This document shows positions 1 to 6,826 of a DNA stretch of 27,378 nucleotides, one piece after another. The notes below the pieces were generated by a model. It was not told the origin of the DNA and ran no database searches. It saw only the letters and a program-made list of their open reading frames with translations. Numbering within the stretch: position 1 is the stretch's first letter; every line of letters begins with the position of its first letter. This DNA comes from an uncultured Clostridia bacterium. Lineage in GTDB: Bacteria > Bacillota > Clostridia > Lachnospirales > Lachnospiraceae. The stretch covers positions 1 to 27,378 of the forward strand of contig CAMZAI010000008.1 in assembly GCA_947304065.1 (NCBI GenBank), in the 5' to 3' direction. A program made the position numbers and the translations under genes.

Positions 1-9
1 GCGCAACAA

Positions 10-52
10 AAGGACCGGCCGGAAATCCTTTACCGGATCCCGGCCGGTCCTT
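10..52. terminator. Bidirectional intrinsic terminator downstream of the zinc-ribbon gene
   Basis: A perfect 13-bp inverted repeat pairs positions 10-22 with 40-52 around a 17-nt loop. Read on the minus strand it follows the stop codon of the zinc-ribbon gene by about 22 nt and ends in TTTTGTT. Read on the plus strand it is followed by a T5 run at 55-60. It could therefore also serve a plus-strand gene lying left of the window. Confidence 0.8.
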
Positions 53-74
53 CATGTTTTTACTGTTTTATCGT

Positions 75-2336
75 TTATGCTTCGTGCTCATCGCCGGTTG
101 CATAATCCTTTGCAATATCCGCGGCAAGAGTACTGTTTGCATCTGAAACACCTAACTTTCCTCCGCCGGCTTCAAAGGTTTTATCTATGGTGAAATTGAC
201 GGCACCCTTCTTGGCTGCGTCACTGCCGGCTTTAAGCGAGTCTTCGAGGCTTTTGCCTCTTGTCAGTGAGTCGACTGTAGCAGAGACACCGTCACCCGTA
301 ACATTAGCAGCGCCTTCTGCGGCAAAGCCTACGAGACCGCCGCCGAGAGCGTCTCCGATGGTATTCTTGGTGATCTCGGAACCGGCTTTTACTGCGGCCG
401 ATGTCATGGCACCGGCAAATGATTTCTCTCCGACACAGGCTTCGGATAAGCCGCGACCGACTTCCTTTCCCGCTACATATACATTCTTGACAAACTTTGC
501 GGTGCCTGACTTGTCAAGTTTTTCCAGATAATTGATGCCCTTATCGGCAAGCTTTTCCGTCTGCTCGGCGGTCCGCATGGCAGCATCGGCATAAGCAGCA
601 TCACCCATGGCTTTGGCTCCCTGCTGGTCTGCTTCCATCTGATCTCTCATGATTGCCTTCTTGAGTTCTTTCTCATCGTAATCATAGACTCCGTGTGAAG
701 CAGCTACCTTGGAAATGTACGCGTTGCGGGCAGCATCGGCTTCTTCCTTTGCCTTAATCGCAGCATCCTCTTCGCGCGCTTCTCTGGCGATGAATGATTC
801 TTTCAGATTTTCATTCCGCTGCTCTTCAACGGCCTTTGCGGCAATTTCCGCATCGCGGCGGATGTTTTCTTTATTCTCTTCGATGTCGGCAAGCGATGCC
901 TTGAGTTCGGCCTCGGTATATGTCGCTCCGCTAAGAGGATTGGTATAGGTTCCGTCATGGTTTGAAACATATACTCGTTTTTCTCCTGTTGCCGGATCGA
1001 CAACATTCAGGTCGCCGTCGGAATCACGCGTAATATGCGGCCCGAGATCGTCAGGTTTGTCCGGCGTATCGGTACCGTCGGGAATATCCGGGCCTCCCGA
1101 ACCGAGTGAGCCGCCTATACCCTGTGCGGCGGTCTCCGCAGCAGCTTCTCCTGCTGCAGAAGCTGCGCTGCCCAGAGCTGCGCCAACCGGTGCGCCGGCG
1201 ATGCCTCCCGCAGCACCGAGAAGAGCTGCCAGAGTACTGACTACAACAGCTCCGAATTTAGTTTGCGGCTGGTGTATATAGTCTGGGTTGTGAACGAGAT
1301 AGTGCTGAATTACCCTGTCAAGGTAATCTATGTCACCGTCCCGGTCGAAGTCCATCAGATCAGGGAAGGGCTGTCCGTGCTTGTTCGTCTGGCCGTTATT
1401 GTAGGTCAGATGTCCCTTGTACTCAACATAGGGAACCTCATAATCATCATCGTCGGCGTGTGCCGCCTCAGCATAAGGCATGCAGATCGAGGCAAGGAAG
1501 AAAAGCAGGAACATGGCTGCAGCTGCCTTCTTGCTTCCCGACGCAAAGATAATGGCGATGCCTGCGGCGAGTATAACTAATCCGGAAAGGAACAGTATGA
1601 TCGGATATCTGCTGAATGTTATCGGAAAGCTCAATGCGAATCCGGCCGAAAAGCCGGTCAGGAAACGCGAGATCATCGTACGTGACGGGGCACGCCCCTT
1701 GGTGAGCTTCTTTGCCAGGAAGAATACCAGTCCGAACAGTATACCGTTTTGGCTCCCGGCGGCTCTGATCGCAGCGACCGCACCGACAATGGCAACCGCG
1801 CTGTTGACCGGAGACGAGGTAATGTTAAAGAACCAATAAATTAGGATTCCGGCGCCGCCGCCTATCAGAAGCGTGGATATTGATGACAGACCGGAATAAG
1901 TGATCCCCTTAAGTCCCTTGCCAAGGCCCGCAAAGGGATTACGTTTATTGACAAGTTCAAGAACGATGAAATTGATAAAGGCCGCAAAGAGCGCTTTGCC
2001 CAGCACGCCTCCGATCAGTCCGAATAATCCGCCGTACAGACCGCCGTTGGAATACGTCAGAGTATAGAAGAACCGGAGGATCGGAAGATTTGCACCGAGT
2101 GAAGACATCAGTGAGAAAACAAGCCAGATCACAGCCAGAACGAAGGTCGGAATAAGTTTCTTCGGGTGTTTTAATGTGTCAAGAAATGCTTCTTTGAATC
2201 CTTTGGGAGCCTGATCCGCAGGGGCTTGAGTCTCGACCGTCCGGGTCCCGGCAGCAATGACATCCTGGGCAGTACCGCATTTTTCGCAGAAACGCGATCC
2301 GTCGGGTAATTCTTTACCGCAGTTTTTACAAAACAT
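75..2336 (-). CDS. Zinc-ribbon, multi-membrane protein with EF-hand loop and long Ala-rich C-terminal domain (function unknown)
   Basis: A 753-residue protein, not assigned to a family beyond its N-terminal zinc ribbon. Cys3-x2-Cys6 and Cys17-x2-Cys20 form a rubredoxin-like zinc ribbon of the type common at the N-terminus of Lachnospiraceae membrane proteins. Hydrophobic segments lie near residues 61-80, 100-128, 150-170, 180-207, 225-265 and 272-290. A canonical EF-hand/dockerin-type calcium loop occupies 329-340 (Asp at 1, 3, 5 and 12, Gly at 6, Ile at 8). A Gly/Ala-rich hydrophobic stretch (361-413) is followed by an acidic-proline linker, a charged helical or coiled-coil segment (470-600) and an Ala/Gly-rich tail. 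ATG is chosen because AAGGAGG lies 7 nt upstream. It is the only gene behind the promoter at 2385-2413. The tail resembles the helical, glycine-zipper-rich regions of large secreted or surface proteins, but I see no toxin or enzyme motif. Confidence 0.85.
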   Translation of the reverse strand: MFCKNCGKELPDGSRFCEKCGTAQDVIAAGTRTVETQAPADQAPKGFKEAFLDTLKHPKKLIPTFVLAVIWLVFSLMSSLGANLPILRFFYTLTYSNGGLYGGLFGLIGGVLGKALFAAFINFIVLELVNKRNPFAGLGKGLKGITYSGLSSISTLLIGGGAGILIYWFFNITSSPVNSAVAIVGAVAAIRAAGSQNGILFGLVFFLAKKLTKGRAPSRTMISRFLTGFSAGFALSFPITFSRYPIILFLSGLVILAAGIAIIFASGSKKAAAAMFLLFFLASICMPYAEAAHADDDDYEVPYVEYKGHLTYNNGQTNKHGQPFPDLMDFDRDGDIDYLDRVIQHYLVHNPDYIHQPQTKFGAVVVSTLAALLGAAGGIAGAPVGAALGSAASAAGEAAAETAAQGIGGSLGSGGPDIPDGTDTPDKPDDLGPHITRDSDGDLNVVDPATGEKRVYVSNHDGTYTNPLSGATYTEAELKASLADIEENKENIRRDAEIAAKAVEEQRNENLKESFIAREAREEDAAIKAKEEADAARNAYISKVAASHGVYDYDEKELKKAIMRDQMEADQQGAKAMGDAAYADAAMRTAEQTEKLADKGINYLEKLDKSGTAKFVKNVYVAGKEVGRGLSEACVGEKSFAGAMTSAAVKAGSEITKNTIGDALGGGLVGFAAEGAANVTGDGVSATVDSLTRGKSLEDSLKAGSDAAKKGAVNFTIDKTFEAGGGKLGVSDANSTLAADIAKDYATGDEHEA

Positions 2337-2384
2337 GATCCGACCTCCTTTTTATATTGAACGCTGGAAAATGATAATATAATT

Positions 2385-2413
2385 ATTATAAAACACGCAC
2401 AATTGTACGTCAA
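2385..2413 (-). promoter_or_regulatory. Sigma-A promoter of the zinc-ribbon gene
   Basis: On the minus strand TTGACG (2408-2413) and a perfect TATAAT (2385-2390) are separated by exactly 17 bp. The predicted start near 2378 gives a leader of about 40 nt containing AAGGAGG. Both boxes are read directly; activity is inferred. Confidence 0.75.
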
Positions 2414-2555
2414 TAATTAATAAATGGCTGATTTGTCAAAAAACATCCTCCGCATAGAAGCATATTCCGTTTGACCTGCAGGAATAATCAATTTTATTTT
2501 GGACATGCAGCTATGTACTGTCCCTGAATCATGACGTAGAATGTACCCATAACAA

Positions 2556-2586
2556 GCAGTGATATCCGTTCCGTGCGGATATCTGC
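2556..2586 (+). promoter_or_regulatory. Inverted repeat/hairpin just before the LOR gene ribosome site
   Basis: GATATCCG (2561-2568) and CGGATATC (2576-2583) form a perfect 8-bp repeat around a 7-nt loop, with flanking GCAG and TGC extending the arms after a bulge. It lies 8 nt before the AAAGGAG of the following gene. It could be a leader hairpin or an operator. The rest of 2414-2555 shows no convincing plus-strand promoter. Confidence 0.5.
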
Positions 2587-2608
2587 ATATTCGAAAGGAG
2601 TATTCAGG

Positions 2609-3220
2609 ATGGGAGAGTTTTCAAGAGTTCACAGATTCCATGAGGCAGGTGAGGATGCGAATATCTACAATGTAGAAAATTACGGCACTCCCGAATATTC
2701 GCTCTTTACCAGCAAAAAAGTATTTACGCTGCATCACCACATCGATATTACGGATGCGGACGGAAATATCATGTACCAGTCGAGGTCAAAAGTGATCTCG
2801 CTCCATGATAAGACCGATGTTTTCAAAATCTCGGGCGAGCCGGTGGCGCATATTGAGCGAAAGATCTTTACGCTTCATGAGAGACATTTCGTAACGATGG
2901 CGGACGGAACCGAATTCGAGCTTTCTAACGAGTTGTTCCATCTGATCAAGGATATCACCAATATCGAAGGTCTCGGATGGCAGATCAGAGGCAATATCCT
3001 CGGGCTCAACTTTGAGCTCACGGACGCAGACGATAACATCATCGCGGTGTTCGGACAGAAGATCCTGTCAATCCATGACAAGTACTGCGTAGATATCTAC
3101 AGGAGGGAATACGAAGAGATCGTGGTTGCGATCCTGGTAGCGCTGCAGCACATGATCCGCGACAGGAGTAGCGCAGGCTCGAGCGGAGGTGGCGGAACAT
3201 CCGGATCGAACGGAGGCTGA
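2609..3220 (+). CDS. LURP-one-related (LOR / tubby C-terminal-like) protein
   Basis: A 203-residue soluble protein rich in alternating beta strands. It repeats the pattern of LOR proteins (Pfam LOR, tubby-like fold): a strand, then 'D-A-D-G-N-I-M-Y', 'V-I-S-L-H-D', 'F-T-L-H-E-R', and again 'D-A-D-D-N-I-I-A-V-F' with 'K-I-L-S-I-H-D-K-Y' near residues 139-159. A hydrophobic helix at about 168-183 (the central helix of the tubby-like barrel) is followed by a Gly/Ser-rich tail. In the family this fold may bind membrane lipids, but bacterial members have no established reaction. An in-frame ATG at 2573 exists. I choose 2609 because AAAGGAG lies 8 nt upstream and the conserved part begins there, whereas 2573 falls inside the leader hairpin. 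The gene is monocistronic and ends at a strong terminator. Confidence 0.8.
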   Translation: MGEFSRVHRFHEAGEDANIYNVENYGTPEYSLFTSKKVFTLHHHIDITDADGNIMYQSRSKVISLHDKTDVFKISGEPVAHIERKIFTLHERHFVTMADGTEFELSNELFHLIKDITNIEGLGWQIRGNILGLNFELTDADDNIIAVFGQKILSIHDKYCVDIYRREYEEIVVAILVALQHMIRDRSSAGSSGGGGTSGSNGG

Positions 3221-3225
3221 TTGAT

Positions 3226-3262
3226 AAAGAAGTCGAACCTTTAACGGTTCGGCTTCTTTTTT
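3226..3262 (+). terminator. Intrinsic terminator of the LOR gene
   Basis: A 14-bp stem pairs 3226-3239 with 3246-3259 (one G-U) around a 6-nt loop and runs into T6. It begins six bases after the TGA stop. Confidence 0.85.
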
Positions 3263-3343
3263 ATTTCATTGTATATTTCGCACTAATAATCGCATTTTTT
3301 TGTTCCCGTTTTGGTGAAGATGTAAAAAATCTCCCTCTCACAG

Positions 3344-3391
3344 GTAAAGGATTTACATTTACTTGACAATTTTTATCACATAAAATGAAAT
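3344..3391 (+). promoter_or_regulatory. Promoter region of the sugar-binding protein gene, with adjacent short inverted repeat
   Basis: TTGACA (3363-3368) is followed after 17 bp by TGAAAT (3386-3391), a weak -10 match that would suit an activated promoter. Directly upstream, GTAAA-N3-TTTAC (3344-3356) is a compact inverted repeat, and TGTAAA also occurs at 3321-3326. An activator such as the YesN-type regulator of this cluster is a candidate, but this is inference. Confidence 0.5.
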
Positions 3392-3398
3392 TGCTTTA

Positions 3399-3420
3399 GC
3401 GAATACGAAATCGTGTTCGC
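3399..3420 (+). promoter_or_regulatory. 22-nt near-perfect palindrome at the predicted transcription start
   Basis: GCGAATACG (3399-3407) pairs with CGTGTTCGC (3412-3420), with one G-U and an AAAT centre. It begins at the predicted start site of the sugar-binding protein mRNA. It could be an operator or a protective 5'-end hairpin. Confidence 0.55.
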
Positions 3421-3466
3421 AGCAAAAACTAAATAATAGTTTTTATTAAAAGGAGGAGTAGTATTT

Positions 3467-4846
3467 ATGAAGAAAATGCTCGCTTTACTGCTCGTAGTGG
3501 CTATGGTACTTTCACTCGCAGCATGTAAAAAGACCGAGGAGCCCGCTAACAGCGGCTCAAGCAACAGCGGTACAACCAATACCGACACAAAGACAGACAC
3601 CAAGACAGACACAAAGACAGACACTAAGACCGATACCAAGACCGATAACGGCGGATCGACCGAAGAGAAGACCACTATCACAATGTGGTGTATCGCTACC
3701 GAGTCTGACTCGAACCACAACGCTTATGTAAAGGCTATCGAGGAAGTTACAGCCAAGTATCCCAACGTTGATTTCCAGTGGGAAGCAATCGAGAACGAGA
3801 CCTACAAGACCAAGATCGCGGCAGCTATGGCAGCTAACGAGACACCCGATATCTTCTTCACATGGTCTTGCGCATACCTCGGTGATTTCGTAAACCAGGG
3901 CAAGGTATACTGCCTTGACGATACTCTTGCTAAGTACAGCAGTGAGCTTCCCGAGAGCATGCTCGGCAACACCACTTACGGCGGCAAGCACTACGGCGTT
4001 CCCACAACCATGAACATCGTTGCTCTTTTCGCCAACATGGATCTCCTTAAGCAGGCAGGCTGGGACAAGGTTCCGGAGAACTACGACGAGCTCATCAAGT
4101 GCTGTGACGATCTTCTTGCAGCAGGCATCATTCCTTTCGGCTGCGCAGGCGGCGAGACATGGTGCGTTACCGAGTATCTTGAGCCCATCATCCAGAAGAC
4201 CATCGGTTCCGATGCTCTTAACGATATCTTCGTTAACGGCGCTACCTATGACAATGCAGAAGTTGCCAAGGCAGTTGACACCTTCCAGATGATGATCGAC
4301 AAGGGTTACTTCGATCCCGCAGGTGCTTCCCTTCCCAACGACGATGTTAAGCAGAACTTCATCGACGGCAGAACCGCTTTCTATCAGAACGGTACATGGA
4401 ACTGCGCAGACTTCTCAAAGGCTAACGACGGCACATTCCTTCCCAAGGTTAAGGTTACTGAGTTCCCTGTAATCGATTCCTCGAAGTCGAAGCTTGGTCA
4501 GCTCATCGGCGGACCTTCGGATACTCTTGCAGTTTCCGCTTCGTCTCCCAACGCAGCTCTTGCAGCTGAGTTCGCAGCAGAGCTCGGCAAGGCTATCTGC
4601 CACTACGGTTACCTTGACGGCTGCGGCCTTCCCGCTTGGACTCCTTTCTATGACACCAGCGAGATCAACCCTCTTACCGTTGCAGTTTCTGAGATCTGCA
4701 AGAACGCTGACAGCTACGTTCTCTTCGGTGATACCGCTCAGAGCGCAGTTGACAAGGAGCCTTACCTTAACGCAGTTGCTAAGGTTTACGGCAAAGAACT
4801 TGACGGCGCAGGCTTCATCGCTGAGTTAAAGCAGTCCATCAGATAA
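3467..4846 (+). CDS. ABC transporter sugar-binding lipoprotein (family 1 extracellular solute-binding protein)
   Basis: A 459-residue lipoprotein. A charged MKK start, a hydrophobic core and the lipobox L-A-A-C with Cys20 mark signal-peptidase II export and membrane anchoring. Residues 21-67 are a disordered linker containing five tandem Thr-Asp-Thr-Lys units. The body from about 70 is a SBP_bac_1 fold typical of CUT1 oligosaccharide importers: 'T-I-T-M-W' first strand, 'P-D-I-F-F-T-W' near the hinge, and a C-terminal 'G-x-G-L-P-A' region. The start is set by AGGAGG ten bases upstream. It leads the importer cluster but is separated from the permease genes by a terminator, a usual way to make more binder than permease. 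The sugar is unknown. The adjacent GH5 glucanase suggests beta-gluco-oligosaccharides, as a guess. Confidence 0.92.
   Translation: MKKMLALLLVVAMVLSLAACKKTEEPANSGSSNSGTTNTDTKTDTKTDTKTDTKTDTKTDNGGSTEEKTTITMWCIATESDSNHNAYVKAIEEVTAKYPNVDFQWEAIENETYKTKIAAAMAANETPDIFFTWSCAYLGDFVNQGKVYCLDDTLAKYSSELPESMLGNTTYGGKHYGVPTTMNIVALFANMDLLKQAGWDKVPENYDELIKCCDDLLAAGIIPFGCAGGETWCVTEYLEPIIQKTIGSDALNDIFVNGATYDNAEVAKAVDTFQMMIDKGYFDPAGASLPNDDVKQNFIDGRTAFYQNGTWNCADFSKANDGTFLPKVKVTEFPVIDSSKSKLGQLIGGPSDTLAVSASSPNAALAAEFAAELGKAICHYGYLDGCGLPAWTPFYDTSEINPLTVAVSEICKNADSYVLFGDTAQSAVDKEPYLNAVAKVYGKELDGAGFIAELKQSIR
3581..3646 (+). repeat. Five tandem 12-bp units coding a Thr-Asp-Thr-Lys linker
   Basis: Units beginning at 3581, 3593, 3605, 3617 and 3629 (type ACAGACACAAAG), plus a half copy, encode TDTK repeats just after the lipidated cysteine. 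The units differ mainly at synonymous positions. It is a spacer lifting the binding domain off the membrane, and copy number may vary by slippage. Confidence 0.8.
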
Positions 4847-4878
4847 TCGGCTCTGAGACTGAATAAGCATTAAAAGAC

Positions 4879-4928
4879 AAACGGCCTTTCCCGTGTCTCC
4901 CAAAAGGGATGGGAGAGGCCGTTTTTTT
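4879..4928 (+). terminator. Intrinsic terminator inside the sugar-importer cluster
   Basis: A 14-bp stem pairs 4879-4892 with 4911-4924, and the T run extends to 4928. It lies 32 nt after the binding-protein stop and about 40 nt before the permease start. No separate strong promoter is evident before the permease gene, so read-through probably supplies it. Confidence 0.85.
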
Positions 4929-4967
4929 GTTAAAACCCCACTTCTTACTCATTAGAAGGAAAACACC

Positions 4968-5858
4968 ATGCGTAGAAAAAACCAAACCCTTACCGTTATA
5001 CTTTTTTTGCTTCCGGCTCTCGCGCTCTTCATCGGCGTCCTGATCTACCCGATCATCAGCTCCGTGCACCACAGCTTTTACGAGTACAGGACCTTTGACG
5101 ATTCGGGTGCTTTTGTCGGATTCCAGAATTATATCGACCTGTTCAACGATCATTACAGATTCGGCAAGTCGGTAGTTAACGCGCTGATACTGGCAGCGCT
5201 CTCTGTATTTATCCAGCTGCCCCTTTCACTGGGCCTCGCACTCATGCTGGGTAAAGGAATTAAAGGCGAAAGATTCTATCTCTCGGTATACTTTATGCCC
5301 GTGCTTATTTCCGCGGTTGTAATCGGTATGCTGTGGGAAAAAATATACAATCCTATTTACGGTATCATCACCAAGGCTTTCGAATTCTTCAACTGGTCGG
5401 GACTTCCCACCGAAGGACTTCTGGCCAACAAGAAAACGGCTCTGCTCGCGGTATTCATCCCCACGATCTGGCAGTTCGTCGGCTACCACATGCTCCTTAT
5501 GTACGCCGGCGTTAAAGGCGTGTCTCCCGAGCTTCGCGAAGCCGCTAAGCTTGACGGCGCTACCGACGGTCAGGTAAACCGTTACGTTGTCATCCCTTCG
5601 ATCAAGCCGGTCATCAAAGTCAGCATCATTTTCGCGATCACCGGATCCTTAAAGAGCTACGATCTGATCAAGGTCTTCGCAAAAGACGCGCGAAATCTGC
5701 CATACGAAGTACCAAGCCTGCTTCTCGTCCGGTACGTATTCGGAAACTACGGAGGCATAGCGAGCGCGATCGCCGTTATGATGATCATAATGTGCTTCTT
5801 CTTCGCTATCCTTGTAAACTGGTTATTTAAGGAGAGGAATCCATATGGCAAGAGATAA
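4968..5858 (+). CDS. ABC sugar transporter permease, MalF/UgpA type
   Basis: A 296-residue integral membrane protein with about six hydrophobic segments (near 8-30, 68-95, 105-123, 156-178, 212-228 and 265-288). The cytoplasmic coupling (EAA) loop reads E-L-R-E-A-A-x-L-D-G-A at residues 188-198, followed by 'V-I-P-S-I-K-P', as in CUT1 permeases that contact the ATPase. Its ATG is preceded by AGAAGGAAA. It overlaps the next permease gene by 14 nt. No ATP-binding subunit is encoded nearby, so the importer probably uses a shared MsmK/MsiK-type ATPase encoded elsewhere. Confidence 0.92.
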   Translation: MRRKNQTLTVILFLLPALALFIGVLIYPIISSVHHSFYEYRTFDDSGAFVGFQNYIDLFNDHYRFGKSVVNALILAALSVFIQLPLSLGLALMLGKGIKGERFYLSVYFMPVLISAVVIGMLWEKIYNPIYGIITKAFEFFNWSGLPTEGLLANKKTALLAVFIPTIWQFVGYHMLLMYAGVKGVSPELREAAKLDGATDGQVNRYVVIPSIKPVIKVSIIFAITGSLKSYDLIKVFAKDARNLPYEVPSLLLVRYVFGNYGGIASAIAVMMIIMCFFFAILVNWLFKERNPYGKR

Positions 5859-6765
5859 TATAACATCTTTCAATCCGGAATTATATACGGTCAAAAAAAC
5901 GAACAAGTTCTTGAAAGCGCTGATATATGTCGGTCTCGTTGTATGGCTTCTCATCGACCTGTTCCCTATTTACTATCTGCTCACGTTCTCACTGAAGGAC
6001 AAGAGCGAGATCACCGGCCAGAATGTTATCGGACTTCCTAGAAAATGGCTCTGGGAAAACTACACCCGCGTTTTCAACATGGGTAAGAAGACCGGCAATC
6101 CTCCGATCAAGCATTTCTTCGCCAACGGCAGCCTTGAGAAATGCTTCTCCAACAGCGTGCTCGTAGTTACATTGGCTATCGCTCTCGCGCTCATCGCGGC
6201 GCTCATGGCGACCTTCGCGATCACGAGAATTGTCTGGAAGGGCAGAAAGACCTTAAACAGCATTTTCATGCTCGGTATCACGATCCCGATGCATGTAGCT
6301 CTTTACCCGATCTACTCTTCACTCAGCAAGATCCATATGCTGAGGAGTTATACTGCGCTCATCATTCCGTACGCCGCGTTCTCGGTATCCATGGCGATAC
6401 TTGTCTGTACCGGTTTCATGAACGATATACCGACGGAGCTTGACGAGTCCGCATGCATCGACGGCTGCGGTCTCTGGGGCACATTCTTCCACATCATCGT
6501 GCCTCTGATGAAGCCCGCTCTCGCAACGATGGGCATCTACATTTTCCTGCAGTGCTGGAACGAGTTCATGTTCGCAAGCGTGTTCAGCGACGAGGCGCAC
6601 TACACACTGCCCGTATTCGTATCCAACCTGAAAGGCGCGAACATCACCGACTGGGGAATCGTCGGCGCCGGACTGGTACTGGCCACCATGCCCATGCTGC
6701 TTGTTTATGTATTCATGAGCAGACGTATTCAGGAAAGCTTCATGGTAGGCGCGGTAAAAGGATGA
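5845..6765 (+). CDS. ABC sugar transporter permease, MalG/UgpE type
   Basis: A 306-residue partner permease with six hydrophobic segments (near 24-50, 104-130, 138-160, 168-190, 222-242 and 275-297). The coupling loop reads E-L-D-E-S-A-x-I-D-G-C at 198-208, followed by 'I-I-V-P-L-M-K-P-A', the MalG version of the EAA motif. The start lies inside the end of the preceding gene (14-nt overlap) with GGAGAGG upstream, so translation is coupled and a 1:1 heterodimer is expected. It ends two bases before the -35 box of the histidine kinase promoter. Confidence 0.92.
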   Translation: MARDNITSFNPELYTVKKTNKFLKALIYVGLVVWLLIDLFPIYYLLTFSLKDKSEITGQNVIGLPRKWLWENYTRVFNMGKKTGNPPIKHFFANGSLEKCFSNSVLVVTLAIALALIAALMATFAITRIVWKGRKTLNSIFMLGITIPMHVALYPIYSSLSKIHMLRSYTALIIPYAAFSVSMAILVCTGFMNDIPTELDESACIDGCGLWGTFFHIIVPLMKPALATMGIYIFLQCWNEFMFASVFSDEAHYTLPVFVSNLKGANITDWGIVGAGLVLATMPMLLVYVFMSRRIQESFMVGAVKG

Positions 6766-6766
6766 T

Positions 6767-6795
6767 TTGAATTTCCCCGTAAAGAATGGTAAAAT
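6767..6795 (+). promoter_or_regulatory. Internal promoter of the histidine kinase/response regulator genes
   Basis: TTGAAT (6767-6772) and TAAAAT (6790-6795) are separated by exactly 17 bp, giving a start near 6802. The -35 box begins two bases after the permease stop codon. This promoter argues against translation of the kinase from the TTG at 6767. Confidence 0.65.
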
Positions 6796-6826
6796 ATCTG
6801 CAGAATGTATGGGGGCTCATTTGTTC

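Noticed and set aside
2433..2460. Plus-strand promoter for the LOR gene (TTGTCA-N16-TAGAAG)
   Set aside because: The -10 match is only four of six and other weak pairs score as well; none stands out.
3376..3720. Minus-strand frame with Val-Ser repeats
   Set aside because: It is the antisense of the TDTK linker repeats in the sugar-binding protein and has no ribosome site.
6767..6826. TTG start for the histidine kinase
   Set aside because: The TTG is part of a -35 box, no ribosome site precedes it, and the extra 20 residues are not typical of the family.
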